Notes: generated by a model not told the origin, from the sequence alone. Positions 56,601 through 64,000 are shown, counted from the stretch's first letter. The stretch: 64,000 bases of DNA from Sphingobacterium prati (GCF_013167215.1 NZ_JABJWY010000024.1:186001-250000); one strand, 5' to 3'. Program-made: numbers and translations.

Positions 56601-56731
56601 ACAATTTTACCTTGTAAGGTTGCATTAATAATAGGTTCACCAGCTATCTGGGCAAATAATTTCACCGGAATAAAGGACATGGTGAACAGGACACAAAACA
56701 GGATATGCTTTGCATGCTTGATTTTTTTCAT
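53696..56731 (-). CDS. SusC/RagA-type TonB-linked receptor, cassette B
   Basis: 1011 residues from the ATG at 56731. A GTG at 56782 also opens the frame but falls inside the leader hairpin element and would give a non-signal N-terminus; MKKIKHAKHI followed by a hydrophobic run ending LFAQ is the better start. Carboxypeptidase-regulatory-like domain (NATLQGKIVDSISGEPLEGVTI), EVVVVGYTTVGKKNLIGSV, plug with LQGKVAGVQVSSSTGVPGEA and VLKDAEATALYGSRGANG (Glu instead of the usual Ser in DASAT), barrel ending SFQLGVNLTL. Paralogue of the cassette A receptor. Confidence 0.93.
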   Translation of the reverse strand: MKKIKHAKHILFCVLFTMSFIPVKLFAQIAGEPIINATLQGKIVDSISGEPLEGVTIQLEAVTHSVKTDEKGNFHFVTGQKLPFTLMLSYVGYERRKLVVNASPVLIKLQRSSDNLDEVVVVGYTTVGKKNLIGSVEKLGLKGVISIPTGSFDAQLQGKVAGVQVSSSTGVPGEALNIRLRGATSINANNNPLYVIDGVFVNSESLQTLNTGGKATSPIADLNPSDIEYVEVLKDAEATALYGSRGANGVILITTKRGKNGQSTKIDVNLYAGRAKAAKLWELTTGPEHAELVNEYNRNIGKPEPFVSTAQGGRGLPSEQQTYDRLSEAFRSAGIYSADISLYGGSDKTTYYLGAGYNKQESILRPIAFDRASFRFNLDQKINERLKVGSSNAISRTGRNQGRAGDGPQGGILQAALHTPTYLSPYNELGELVGRAGFDNLTLLLDNYDVGSISLRYIGNVYGEYQISPHLKFRSTFSVDYNHYDEHEYWNKFLIAGSPSGSATSAISQSTTWINEQTLTYRKRFGTQHSFGLLLGNTLQSSTFSLTSATGKGFASNDFKIIGSAANTTSFQDWDKYNLASFFGRIDYGFADKYLIDFSLRADGSSKFNKGYQWGYFPAVGLAWRLSKEDFLKDVSFVNDLKIRSSYGITGNQSGINSFAARQLWSGVNGAYRGVAGMFPEQLADEKLTWEQTSQFNIGLDAALFHNRLSFAFNYYDKQTKDGLLTAVLPGTTGYDNYLNNAAKISNKGLEFSLNSTNIQRNYFSWTTSFNIARNVNKIEQLSKPMNFGSRDLILFKEGSPMYSFWVYKQLYVDSQTGDAVYEDVNGDGKITTDDRQLLGSIWPDFFGGISNNFSYKNWDLSAFLSFSVGNEIYNHNRFFGEAGGARDAARVIFRSNLDRWQQPGDITDVPRSDGINNNNYKDGGGRWLEDGSYLRFRSLSIGYNLPAAALEKLSLTKLRVYVQATNLFTWTKYTGLDPESAASSSANEQGIDLGTPPQPRSFQLGVNLTL

Positions 56732-56757
56732 GAATGCGAGTTTAAATAGTGTACTGA

Positions 56758-56786
56758 ACAAGTGCCAACGCCAATCGATCACTTAT
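56758..56786 (-). promoter_or_regulatory. leader hairpin element, cassette B copy near SusC
   Basis: On the transcript ATAAGT (56786-56781) and ACTTGT (56763-56758) flank GATCGATTGGCGTTGGC; the arms pair with one G-U and gain a further G-C pair inside. Same element as at 37126-37154, and at the same side of SusC, 27 bases before its ATG. Confidence 0.6.
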
Positions 56787-56847
56787 AGATACTTCATCAA
56801 CGTTTCAAAAGAACATGTTGTCTTTTGAAATCAACTGGAAATTTCGT

Positions 56848-56859
56848 TCAGCCACACAT
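56848..56859 (-). CDS. Cys-containing leader peptide MCG (putative)
   Basis: Minimal upstream reading frame, ATG TGT GGC TGA, in the cassette B leader. It matches the position and 14-base sequence context of the MRMCSSR frame of cassette A, with the earlier ATG lost. Significance rests on that conservation. Confidence 0.4.
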   Translation of the reverse strand: MCG

Positions 56860-56973
56860 TCGCCCCGTCAAGTTCAAGCTATTGCTATTAAGAAATTGTT
56901 TTTTAAAGGAATACGATGTGTAAATTATAGTATTCATGCGGTTTAGTAGTTTAATTAGTAACTCTGTTTAATA

Positions 56974-57001
56974 TCGTTGCCAACGCCAATTGATTCAACG
57001 A
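56974..57001 (-). promoter_or_regulatory. leader hairpin element, cassette B copy at the transcript 5' end
   Basis: On the transcript TCGTTG (57001-56996) and CAACGA (56979-56974) close the core, which is identical to that of cassette A over 17 bases although the arms are wholly different and still pair. It begins at the predicted transcription start. Confidence 0.6.
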
Positions 57002-57006
57002 ATATG

Positions 57007-57050
57007 TAAATATAGAAAAGTTTATAATAAAATCTACTAAATCAATAGAC
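57007..57050 (-). promoter_or_regulatory. promoter and dyad of cassette B
   Basis: TATATTTA (57014-57007) matches the -7 element except the last base, with TTTAG (57041-57037) 22 bases upstream at the -33 position. The dyad ATCTAC-N7-ATAGAC (57032-57050) overlaps it as in cassette A. It drives the SusC-SusD-DoxX1-DoxX2 set with a leader of about 270 bases. Confidence 0.55.
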
Positions 57051-57093
57051 TATTTTTTTTTAAAAAAGATATCCTCTTCCTATTAAATACAAC

Positions 57094-57115
57094 AGGCCAA
57101 GAAAATTCTTGGCCT
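57094..57115 (-). terminator. hairpin after the GH105 gene
   Basis: AGGCCAAGAA (57094-57103) is the exact complement of TTCTTGGCCT (57106-57115); about eight pairs can form around a small loop. It follows the GH105 stop by 30 bases. The downstream U tract is poor (GTTGTATTT). Confidence 0.6.
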
Positions 57116-57144
57116 AAAGCAAAGATAACAGCCTATCGGTCAAA

Positions 57145-58242
57145 TTATTCCAACAACGCATTGACACACCACATGTAAGCAGCCTGTCCATGGTAATCGC
57201 CCGTATGTCGGGGACGGTCGTAATAATACTGTTTATCATTCTTTTTATTGGTACCCACACAGACTTCCGATACCGCACCTTTATCATCCACATATTTTGC
57301 CAAAGCCAACCAGGCGTTCCGAGCCACCGGACTATATTTTTTTGGTTCCAGCCAGCCCTGCTTAACACCCGATATGATCGCATAGGCAAACATGGCCGAT
57401 CCAGAAGTTTCTGCCCAACAGTCCGATTGATCGATCAATTGATTCCACATGCCGCTTCTGGTCTGGTATTTTTTGAGGCTATTCATCATGGTGAGATAAC
57501 CTTTCAAGATACGCGGTCGATCCGGGTGATCCTGCGGGAGCATACGCAATAATTCGGTCATCCCCGCAGCCATCCATCCGTTGCCGCGTCCCCAGTAGAA
57601 GGGTACATCCGGCGCATGATAAAATAAACCGTTAGGACGTTGTAGCTCATCCAGGTAAAGCACCATTTCCTTGGCTGCACGATCCAGGTATTTCGGATCG
57701 CCTGTTGCTTGGAACGCCGCTGCCTGTACGATCGTAATCATATACATATCGTCAATCCAAAGGCGAGTTTGCCAAGAGTATTCTTTTTGCGCCCAATCTT
57801 TCTCTGTTGGATTGGCATTTTGCGGCACTTCCCATTGTGTATCCGCATAAGGCAGCCCTAGATCCAGATAGTTTTTATCTTTGCTAAGCTGATATAAGCG
57901 TAAGGGGAGACTTCCGAACATATTTAAGTCAACGTGATTTTTAGGGGGAAGCAGCTGCGGCTCGCTTGCCGTTAATTTGGAAAGGCGATCCTTCATAGCC
58001 TGCATCAGCACGTGATCCCCCGTCAGGTGGGCGTAATTAATGGTCCCCGTCCAGTAAAAAGTTTCCGGATAACTGATCCATTTACCCGCATGAAGCATAT
58101 GTTTGCCCGTGATGAAACGATGCGCAATTTTATGGCCTATTTCTTTTGGGTCTGCACCCGCAGGAAAGGCTGCCAGTTCCGATTGAGCGATTAAAAATTT
58201 AATCGGAAGAATTAATAAAAACAAAAACACATTTTTTATCAT
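57145..58242 (-). CDS. GH105/GH88-type unsaturated uronyl hydrolase
   Basis: 365 residues, ATG at 58242. Signal peptide of about 19 residues. The (alpha/alpha)6 barrel of YteR-like unsaturated rhamnogalacturonyl hydrolases is indicated by RLWIDDMYM (Asp164/165, the catalytic region), FYWGRGNGWMAAGM, GMWNQLIDQSDCWAETSGSAMFAYAI and a late HTGDYHGQAAYMW. It would hydrate and release the unsaturated uronic acid left by a polysaccharide lyase, in the periplasm. It lies after a terminator behind a SusCD pair; together they suggest a small locus for pectin- or other uronate-containing glycans, with the lyase elsewhere. Confidence 0.9.
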   Translation of the reverse strand: MIKNVFLFLLILPIKFLIAQSELAAFPAGADPKEIGHKIAHRFITGKHMLHAGKWISYPETFYWTGTINYAHLTGDHVLMQAMKDRLSKLTASEPQLLPPKNHVDLNMFGSLPLRLYQLSKDKNYLDLGLPYADTQWEVPQNANPTEKDWAQKEYSWQTRLWIDDMYMITIVQAAAFQATGDPKYLDRAAKEMVLYLDELQRPNGLFYHAPDVPFYWGRGNGWMAAGMTELLRMLPQDHPDRPRILKGYLTMMNSLKKYQTRSGMWNQLIDQSDCWAETSGSAMFAYAIISGVKQGWLEPKKYSPVARNAWLALAKYVDDKGAVSEVCVGTNKKNDKQYYYDRPRHTGDYHGQAAYMWCVNALLE

Positions 58243-58276
58243 AATAGAAGCTATTAATTTTAAATTACTGAGTTTG

Positions 58277-58320
58277 AAAAAATCCTGAACCGACTCTCCT
58301 TTTTGAACACCGGTTCAGGA
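58277..58320 (-). terminator. intrinsic terminator between SusD and GH105
   Basis: On the minus strand TCCTGAACCG (58320-58311) pairs perfectly with CGGTTCAGGA (58292-58283) and is followed directly by TTTTTT. It comes 12 bases after the SusD stop, so GH105 needs read-through or its own promoter. Confidence 0.88.
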
Positions 58321-58332
58321 CATACGACATGC

Positions 58333-60357
58333 CTATTCTACTTTTGCTTCATCCGCTACCGCATCCTCCCATTTATCCCATACCGGAGTTGCTGGGTTAT
58401 AACCGTCATAGCCATAGTTCTGCTTTAATTGTCCTTTAATATTGGAGGTAATCGCGACATTCGGAATTGGCCAGTACATATTCTTTTTATCCATCGTATA
58501 ATTGATATCGCTTACCCCAGTGGCGCTCACATGAATGATCCCCTTATTGTACAAGCTATAATGCACAATACGTTGGTACCAGTAGCTTCCACCGGTGGCA
58601 TCTGTACCACTTTGCTTGTCAAAATTTTCCAGATTATACACATTCCCCCATTCATCGGGTTTGCCACTGCGTGCAAGGCACACAGAAACACGCTTCAATT
58701 CCACATTCCGCCATTCTTCCCAATATAGTTCACGTGCCCGCTCGTTCATAATGTCACCGATGGTCACTGGGCCCTGATACAGCTCACTGCATCTAGCCCG
58801 TTGGCGCAGCACGTTTAAATCATCTTTTATTGTTCCGTCAGATGGATTGATATAATATTTTGCTTCGGCACGCAAGAGGTAAGCCTCAGCCAAACGATAC
58901 AAATACCAGTCGGCAATACCACCATTTGTGGCTCCCCGCAGGCCATCCGATCCACTGATGTTCGCGTCATTGACGGGGTCATCCAGGAAGAATTTATAGT
59001 GGGGCACATCATACCAGCGGCGGATGGAATCCGAACATAGTAATTTGCCCGTCTGTGGATCTTTGAGGGATACTGGTTTTCCAAAATCCTTTGAGGCTTT
59101 ATTGTTTACCTTATAATCTTCCATGCGCACCCAGTTTCCCACTTTTGAACTGTGTCTCAAATCGCCTTCATCTAGCTTACCGTTGACAGACCATACCCCC
59201 TTTGACTGGAAAGACGTAGGGCGGAAAGTAGCGATGCCCCTACCGAAGGCGCGCATATAATCATATTTTGCGTTGTAATCCGGACTATTTCGTTTAATAT
59301 TCAATAAGGCCTGTTTACCATCCGTTGTCTGTATTCGGCTATCGAATACGAAGGGATATAAAATACGCATGGTTAACATTTTCACAAACGACTCCGCTTC
59401 GGCACCGCGATTGGGCATCCCCATGATCACTTCCCGATTACTTGGAATTAATTTGTTTTCGGGGCGGTGCATATCCCAGATGACATTGCGGCTAATGGGC
59501 CAGGTCTGTGCCTCACCTCCATCGTTAAATGTTCCAAAGCTCTCGGTCATTAAAGCGTAGCCCGATTGATCGATCAGGATATCCGTCTGTTCTTTCGCTT
59601 TTTGGTATTCCCCCAGGGCCAAGTAACATTTTGTCAGCAGCATACGACAGGCTCCCTTATTGATCATGCCTATTAAGTTCATGTTTTTCTGATCGGGTAC
59701 CCATTGTACGGCAAATTCCAGGTCTTTGGTAATCATCTGCAAAATGGCGTCACGTTTGGTACTCCGGTAGTTTTGTTTGGGTACGTCAATGATGGTCGTC
59801 ACCAAAGGCACATCACCGTACTGAAATACCAATGCCATATAACGGAATGCACGATGAAAGTAAGCACGTCCTTTGTAGGCATTTTTATCCTGTTCACTCA
59901 AGGCTTGCACTTGGTCCACATACTTGATAATTGTATTGGCATAGCTAATGCCTTTATAGGTTTCCTGCCATAAATACCACATACTATTTGATCGGTCTAA
60001 ATTTTGCAAACTGGAGTTGTCGCTAGTCGGCGTCAGCATGTTGGCGACGTCCGCCATCATACTCCGTTTGTCCGTGTTGCTGGCCACCATCAGTTCGGAG
60101 AAGATATATTCGGTACCCAAGGTCAGCATTTCATTGTGATCTGTGGCCCAATAGCCTTTGAGGTGGCGATCACATATAGCCATCGCCGACAGCAGTCCAG
60201 ACTCGGTATTAAAGGTTTCATTGGGTAAGTATATAGACAGTGGATCTGGCTGTAGAAATCCTTTCGAACAGCTGCTTATGGCCAGCGTACCCGCAAGTAT
60301 AATTGCAATACCCTTGCCGAGAGATTTGGATTTATTTAAAGTATATTTCATGTCCAT
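58333..60357 (-). CDS. SusD/RagB-type lipoprotein, GH105 locus
   Basis: 674 residues from the ATG at 60357 (ATG at 60351 is also possible). Lipoprotein signal ending AISSC. Among the longest SusD proteins here, with the usual LPNETFNTESGLLSAMAICDR opening region, RLAEAYLLRAEAKYYIN and NERARELYWEEWRNVELKRV signatures. Ligand-binding partner of the SusC whose stop lies 11 bases upstream; the neighbouring GH105 suggests an oligosaccharide ligand. Confidence 0.92.
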   Translation of the reverse strand: MDMKYTLNKSKSLGKGIAIILAGTLAISSCSKGFLQPDPLSIYLPNETFNTESGLLSAMAICDRHLKGYWATDHNEMLTLGTEYIFSELMVASNTDKRSMMADVANMLTPTSDNSSLQNLDRSNSMWYLWQETYKGISYANTIIKYVDQVQALSEQDKNAYKGRAYFHRAFRYMALVFQYGDVPLVTTIIDVPKQNYRSTKRDAILQMITKDLEFAVQWVPDQKNMNLIGMINKGACRMLLTKCYLALGEYQKAKEQTDILIDQSGYALMTESFGTFNDGGEAQTWPISRNVIWDMHRPENKLIPSNREVIMGMPNRGAEAESFVKMLTMRILYPFVFDSRIQTTDGKQALLNIKRNSPDYNAKYDYMRAFGRGIATFRPTSFQSKGVWSVNGKLDEGDLRHSSKVGNWVRMEDYKVNNKASKDFGKPVSLKDPQTGKLLCSDSIRRWYDVPHYKFFLDDPVNDANISGSDGLRGATNGGIADWYLYRLAEAYLLRAEAKYYINPSDGTIKDDLNVLRQRARCSELYQGPVTIGDIMNERARELYWEEWRNVELKRVSVCLARSGKPDEWGNVYNLENFDKQSGTDATGGSYWYQRIVHYSLYNKGIIHVSATGVSDINYTMDKKNMYWPIPNVAITSNIKGQLKQNYGYDGYNPATPVWDKWEDAVADEAKVE

Positions 60358-60368
60358 CAATTAAGAGG

Positions 60369-63300
60369 TTATAAAGATAAATTCACTCCGAAGGTATATA
60401 CGCGAGATGCCCATCCATTGGGGTTATCGCTGGATTGAAAGGTTTCCGGATCACCATATTCCCATTCTTTGGTCCAGGTGGCAACGTTGCGCACCGTTCC
60501 ATACAGCTTGACCCGATTTAAGTTATACCTGGATGTCAAGGATGTTGGCAGCGTATAGCCCACAGAAATATTGTCCAGGCGGATAAATGAACGGTCGTAA
60601 AGCCGCTGTGCCCCCTCTGCCCCGATTGGCCCTTTCGCCTCGATACGTCCGTACCGATCCGTTGGATTAGCTGGCGTCCAGTATTCTTTTTCCGGCAGAT
60701 TGGCCAGTCCATACGCCATACGCCCACCATCGTCATCGTTGTTCAGATAGTTGCCCGACAAGCTCTTGTGCCCCATGGACGAATAGATGTTAAATGAAAA
60801 GCTGAGGTCTTTCCATAAGGTAAACTCATTGCGCATCGCCCAGCGGAAGCGCGGGTCAGTCTGTCCTAAAAACACCCTATCGTTATTATTATAGACAGGT
60901 TTTGTGCCGTCCGCATTCACGACATCATCCGCCGTGTATATATTGGCCACTTTCGGATCGCCGGGCGCTTGTCCATATTTGGCTGCTTCGGCAGCTTCAT
61001 TCGCCTGCCAGATGCCAGTGACATGATAATCCCATATTGTACCGATGGGCTGGCCAATAAACCAGCCATTCGAAATCTCATCCATTTCCTTCCGACCGAT
61101 AATATTTCCATTTGCATCCAGCACATCTTCGTAGTTATTATAGAGATGCACAATTTGGTTCTTGTTATACGAGAAACTAAATGTTGTGGACCATCGCAGG
61201 TTCTCCTTTTGGAGGTTGGCCGTATTTAAAGTCAATTCAATCCCTTTGTTATCCACCTGCCCCAAGTTCGTTGTGATGCTGCCAAATCCCGTAAAATTAG
61301 GCAGCTTCTGCTCCATGATCATATCGTGGGTCTGCATCAGGTAATATTCCAAGGTCCCCGAAATCCGGTTTTTTAAGAATCCAAAGTCCAGACCAAAATT
61401 CCATGCTGTCGTCTTTTCCCACTGCAGGTTCGGATTGGCCAGACGATCCACCATCAGATAACGATATTGGACCAGCTCACCGGCGGAGTTGAGGTAACCA
61501 TGCATTTTGCCACTGCCCGAATAGAGATTTGCGAGCGCCAGATTGGGATCTGCCAGCTGTCTATTACCGTTTTTACCGTAGGAAACACGTAGTTTACCGT
61601 AATCCATCACGTCCGTCCATTTAAAGAATTTCTCCTTGCTAAAGTTCCAGGCCAGGGCCAAAGAGGGAAAAGTAGCATAGGGATTTGAGGTACCAAAAGC
61701 CGAATAACCATCCCGCCGGATGGAGGTCGTTAGCATATAACGGTCATCATACGAATAAAATAAGCGGGCCAATAAGGCATCCGCTGTTTGATGGCTATCG
61801 TAGCTATCAAAACTGCTATCTTCTTTCGAACCATTTTTTGTATTGTGAAAGCCCAGTGCATCCGACGGTAAAATGTTACGCGCTTCAATACGGTCTTTCC
61901 ACGATTGCAGTTCCTCCGCTTCCTGTACCAAGGTCACCATCAGACGGTGCTTCTCTGCAAAGGTCTGTTCCCAGTTGATGGTGTTGTTGAGCGACCAGTC
62001 AAATCGTTTTGTCTGCTCACGGTTTGCACCCCGATCGGCAGGATTAGATCCAGGAAGCTCCGCTGACATAAAATAACGGTCGTGGAAGTATTGCAAACGC
62101 GGTGATGCGTTAAAGGAATACGTGATATTGAATGGTAATTTTATCTTCGCGTTGAAGATCGAGTTCAGTACGGTGTAGCCCTTATCCAGTTCAAGGTATT
62201 TTTTCTGAAAATCATAATTATAGCCCCGCTGACTAAACTGTTCACTGAGTGGATACTGTAGCGGATTGCCACTGGCATCTGCATAATCCGCGTAAGGGCT
62301 ATTCCGCAGCGTCTGATCCAGGTCGATGTCTATGTTTCCGTCCGAGCGATCCTGAAAATTAACATTGGCCCCCAATTCCAGCCAACGATTAACATGTGCG
62401 TTGATTTTCATATTTCCCCGAACAGCCTTGTAGGTATCACTGATGACTGTTCCCTCATTTTTAAGGTACCCCATGGACATGTAATAATTGACCTTATCAC
62501 TTGCACCACTAATGCTGGCATTATAATCTTGGTTAAAGCCTGTTCGAAAGACATGGTCTTCCCAGTCCACGGTTTTGCCGTTCAGAAAATTTTGCAGTGC
62601 ATTCCCCTGCAGACCCAGTCGACGGCCCCAGATACTCAAATCAGATTCGCCATCCTCATTTGTTGACTGCGCACGCCAGGCATCGCGCGATAATGACGAA
62701 GGCAGCTGGTCTGGGCTTAGGTAAAATCCATAAGGTACCGTTAAATTGCCATTCTCATCCCGCGTTTGATAAGCCTCATATAGGCCTGTTTCGGGGTTAA
62801 TGCCATAGGTATTCTTCGTATACCAATCTTCCCGGTGCTGCAGATAAGCGCTGGGGCTGAATCTTTTGCGGTACTCGCTCAATTGCGTAGCACCGGCATT
62901 CATGGTCATGTTGATCGTCGGCTTACCCTGTTTACCCTTTTTTGTACTGATGATAATTACACCGCTGGCCGCTTTCGAACCATAAATAGCGGCAGCCGAA
63001 GCATCCTTTAAGATGTCGATCTGTTCAATATCATCCGGGTTGATTTCGGAGAGCTCGCCATAGAATATCATCCCATCTAATACAAGCAAAGGATTGTTGT
63101 GCCCACTGTTGCTGTCATAGACCGAACGCTTACCACGCACCTCAATCGAACCACCGCCTTTTGCTGAGGCGTCATAGCCGATATTCATCCCCGCCGTACC
63201 GCGTAGGATATCCTGTACCGTTTTTGGGTTTTCATTGGCTATGCGATCCGGGTGGATCTGCGTCACCGATCCGGTCAGATCTTTTTTTCGCATGGTGCCA

Positions 63301-63725
63301 TAGCCCACCACCACGACTTCGTCCAGCTCATCTGCTGATGAATTCAATACCACATTGAGCACCTTAGCTGGCGTGATAACAATCTCCTGGCTCTCGTACC
63401 CAATAAGCTTAAACACAAGCTTTTCTGCGCCAGGGGGTACCGCGATGAGGTACGAACCATCCACCTTTGAGGCTGCACTGATCCTACTTCCCTGCACATT
63501 TACAGTAACACCAGACAGCGGTTGGCCGTTGCTATCCGATATCTTGCCCGTAATTTCTCGGTTTTGGACAATCAATCTATCGATCGATTTTAAGGGAGTA
63601 CTCGCTTTTAATGCTACGGTAGGGCTACCAAAAGCGACCAGGCACATCAGCCAGGAAGAAGGACTACATTTGCCCTTTCCAAAGCCAAAAGAATGGTTTT
63701 GTTTTAGTTTACAATTGTTTCTCAT
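60369..63725 (-). CDS. SusC/RagA-type TonB-linked receptor, GH105 locus
   Basis: 1118 residues, ATG at 63725. The N-terminus is long and basic before a hydrophobic stretch (SSWLMCLVAFGSPTVAL), a less typical signal. Carboxypeptidase-regulatory-like domain (REITGKISDSNGQPLSGVTV), DELDEVVVVGYGTMRKKDLTGSV, plug with ILRGTAGMNIGYDASAKGGG and ILKDASAAAIYGSKAASG, barrel ending YTFGVNLSL. Probably imports an oligosaccharide for the GH105 enzyme. No sigma/FecR or hybrid two-component gene is visible, though it may lie beyond the right edge. Confidence 0.93.
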   Translation of the reverse strand: MRNNCKLKQNHSFGFGKGKCSPSSWLMCLVAFGSPTVALKASTPLKSIDRLIVQNREITGKISDSNGQPLSGVTVNVQGSRISAASKVDGSYLIAVPPGAEKLVFKLIGYESQEIVITPAKVLNVVLNSSADELDEVVVVGYGTMRKKDLTGSVTQIHPDRIANENPKTVQDILRGTAGMNIGYDASAKGGGSIEVRGKRSVYDSNSGHNNPLLVLDGMIFYGELSEINPDDIEQIDILKDASAAAIYGSKAASGVIIISTKKGKQGKPTINMTMNAGATQLSEYRKRFSPSAYLQHREDWYTKNTYGINPETGLYEAYQTRDENGNLTVPYGFYLSPDQLPSSLSRDAWRAQSTNEDGESDLSIWGRRLGLQGNALQNFLNGKTVDWEDHVFRTGFNQDYNASISGASDKVNYYMSMGYLKNEGTVISDTYKAVRGNMKINAHVNRWLELGANVNFQDRSDGNIDIDLDQTLRNSPYADYADASGNPLQYPLSEQFSQRGYNYDFQKKYLELDKGYTVLNSIFNAKIKLPFNITYSFNASPRLQYFHDRYFMSAELPGSNPADRGANREQTKRFDWSLNNTINWEQTFAEKHRLMVTLVQEAEELQSWKDRIEARNILPSDALGFHNTKNGSKEDSSFDSYDSHQTADALLARLFYSYDDRYMLTTSIRRDGYSAFGTSNPYATFPSLALAWNFSKEKFFKWTDVMDYGKLRVSYGKNGNRQLADPNLALANLYSGSGKMHGYLNSAGELVQYRYLMVDRLANPNLQWEKTTAWNFGLDFGFLKNRISGTLEYYLMQTHDMIMEQKLPNFTGFGSITTNLGQVDNKGIELTLNTANLQKENLRWSTTFSFSYNKNQIVHLYNNYEDVLDANGNIIGRKEMDEISNGWFIGQPIGTIWDYHVTGIWQANEAAEAAKYGQAPGDPKVANIYTADDVVNADGTKPVYNNNDRVFLGQTDPRFRWAMRNEFTLWKDLSFSFNIYSSMGHKSLSGNYLNNDDDGGRMAYGLANLPEKEYWTPANPTDRYGRIEAKGPIGAEGAQRLYDRSFIRLDNISVGYTLPTSLTSRYNLNRVKLYGTVRNVATWTKEWEYGDPETFQSSDNPNGWASRVYTFGVNLSL

Positions 63726-64000
63726 AAAGCAATATTTACTTTGAGTGATTTAGAAATTTTATAATTGGCTTCCTCTTATCAAGGAATTTTAACTGTAAAA
63801 GTCTAGATTAGCTTTTAGAAAATCAGGACCCAATTGTATCAAAAAACTGCTATTTTGTCTCAATAACACGATTTTCAATATAAAACAATAGTCGTCTTAT
63901 AAATAGATAGCCTGATTATTTAGTATAATTAGACAAAAAACTAAGAATGAGAATTTAACTACAACGTTTTCGTAATTTAACTACAACGTTTTCGTATTTT
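63726..64000. promoter_or_regulatory. upstream region of the GH105 locus with tandem 22-base repeats
   Basis: Two abutting perfect copies of a 22-base unit beginning AATTTAACTACAACG and ending TTTTCGT occupy 63952-63973 and 63974-63995, and the array may continue past the edge. They lie about 225 bases before the SusC start, a plausible distance for regulator binding. The rest of the region is AT-rich with no gene seen. Confidence 0.6.

Noticed and set aside
53696..56782. GTG at 56782 as the start of the cassette B SusC
   Set aside because: It falls inside the conserved leader element and adds residues ahead of a good signal peptide that begins at the ATG at 56731.
25780..57050. Reading loci A and B as ordinary polysaccharide utilisation loci
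   Set aside because: Neither contains a glycoside hydrolase, polysaccharide lyase, sulfatase or glycan-binding gene; the accessory genes are DoxX-like, persulfide dioxygenase and redox types.
1..64000. CRISPR arrays, tRNA or rRNA genes, insertion sequences, prophage genes
   Set aside because: I looked for spaced direct repeats, cloverleaf-like sequences, transposase or integrase proteins and terminal repeats, and found none I could support.

Overview
The window looks like a chromosomal segment of a member of the Bacteroidota, most like a Sphingobacterium-type Sphingobacteriaceae. The grounds are five TonB-linked outer-membrane receptors (four of the SusC type, each followed by a SusD lipoprotein), ECF sigma/FecR pairs whose FecR has a DUF4974-like tail, weak Shine-Dalgarno sites, and one promoter with the Bacteroidota TTG/TAnnTTTG pattern. 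No tRNA, rRNA, CRISPR array, insertion sequence or phage gene was seen. The genus call is inference.

Layout. 1-5817: an alpha/beta hydrolase cut by the left edge, a YdeI-type protein and a PaoABC-type molybdenum aldehyde oxidoreductase operon. 5953-13453: SusCD locus I (sigma, FecR, SusC, SusD, purple-acid-phosphatase-like enzyme). 13674-20803: an orphan membrane protein, an AraC regulator, a CheY-like protein, a small lipoprotein, an exported MsrAB fusion, a sigma/anti-sigma pair with TTG starts, and a Crp-type regulator. 20917-25727: a TonB receptor divergent from a LytS/LytTR two-component pair, then a decayed short-chain dehydrogenase. 25780-37458: locus A, an eight-gene operon (SusC, SusD, two DoxX-like membrane proteins, a CstB-like persulfide dioxygenase/rhodanese fusion, a thioredoxin-fold protein, a tiny lipoprotein, an FAD oxidoreductase). 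37477-46552: SusCD locus II (sigma, S41 peptidase, FecR, SusC, SusD, metallophosphoesterase). 46844-49201: an ABC permease. 49147-57050: locus B, a second copy of the SusC-SusD-DoxX1-DoxX2 cassette. 57094-64000: a SusCD pair with a GH105 unsaturated-uronyl hydrolase.

How it fits together. Loci I and II have the same plan: sigma/FecR control of a SusCD pair, with a secreted calcineurin-fold phosphoesterase as last gene. This suggests uptake of organic phosphate compounds. Loci A and B are paralogous cassettes. The gene content of A (persulfide dioxygenase plus rhodanese, DoxX-like proteins, thioredoxin fold) points to sulfur. Their leaders share a promoter with an overlapping dyad, a tiny Cys-containing upstream reading frame (MRMCSSR in A, MCG in B), and a hairpin-like element with a 17-base core found three times with differing arms. 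I consider this pair, as a possible cysteine- or sulfur-responsive SusCD-DoxX system, the most interesting content of the window. The sulfur role is inferred from family membership, not shown.
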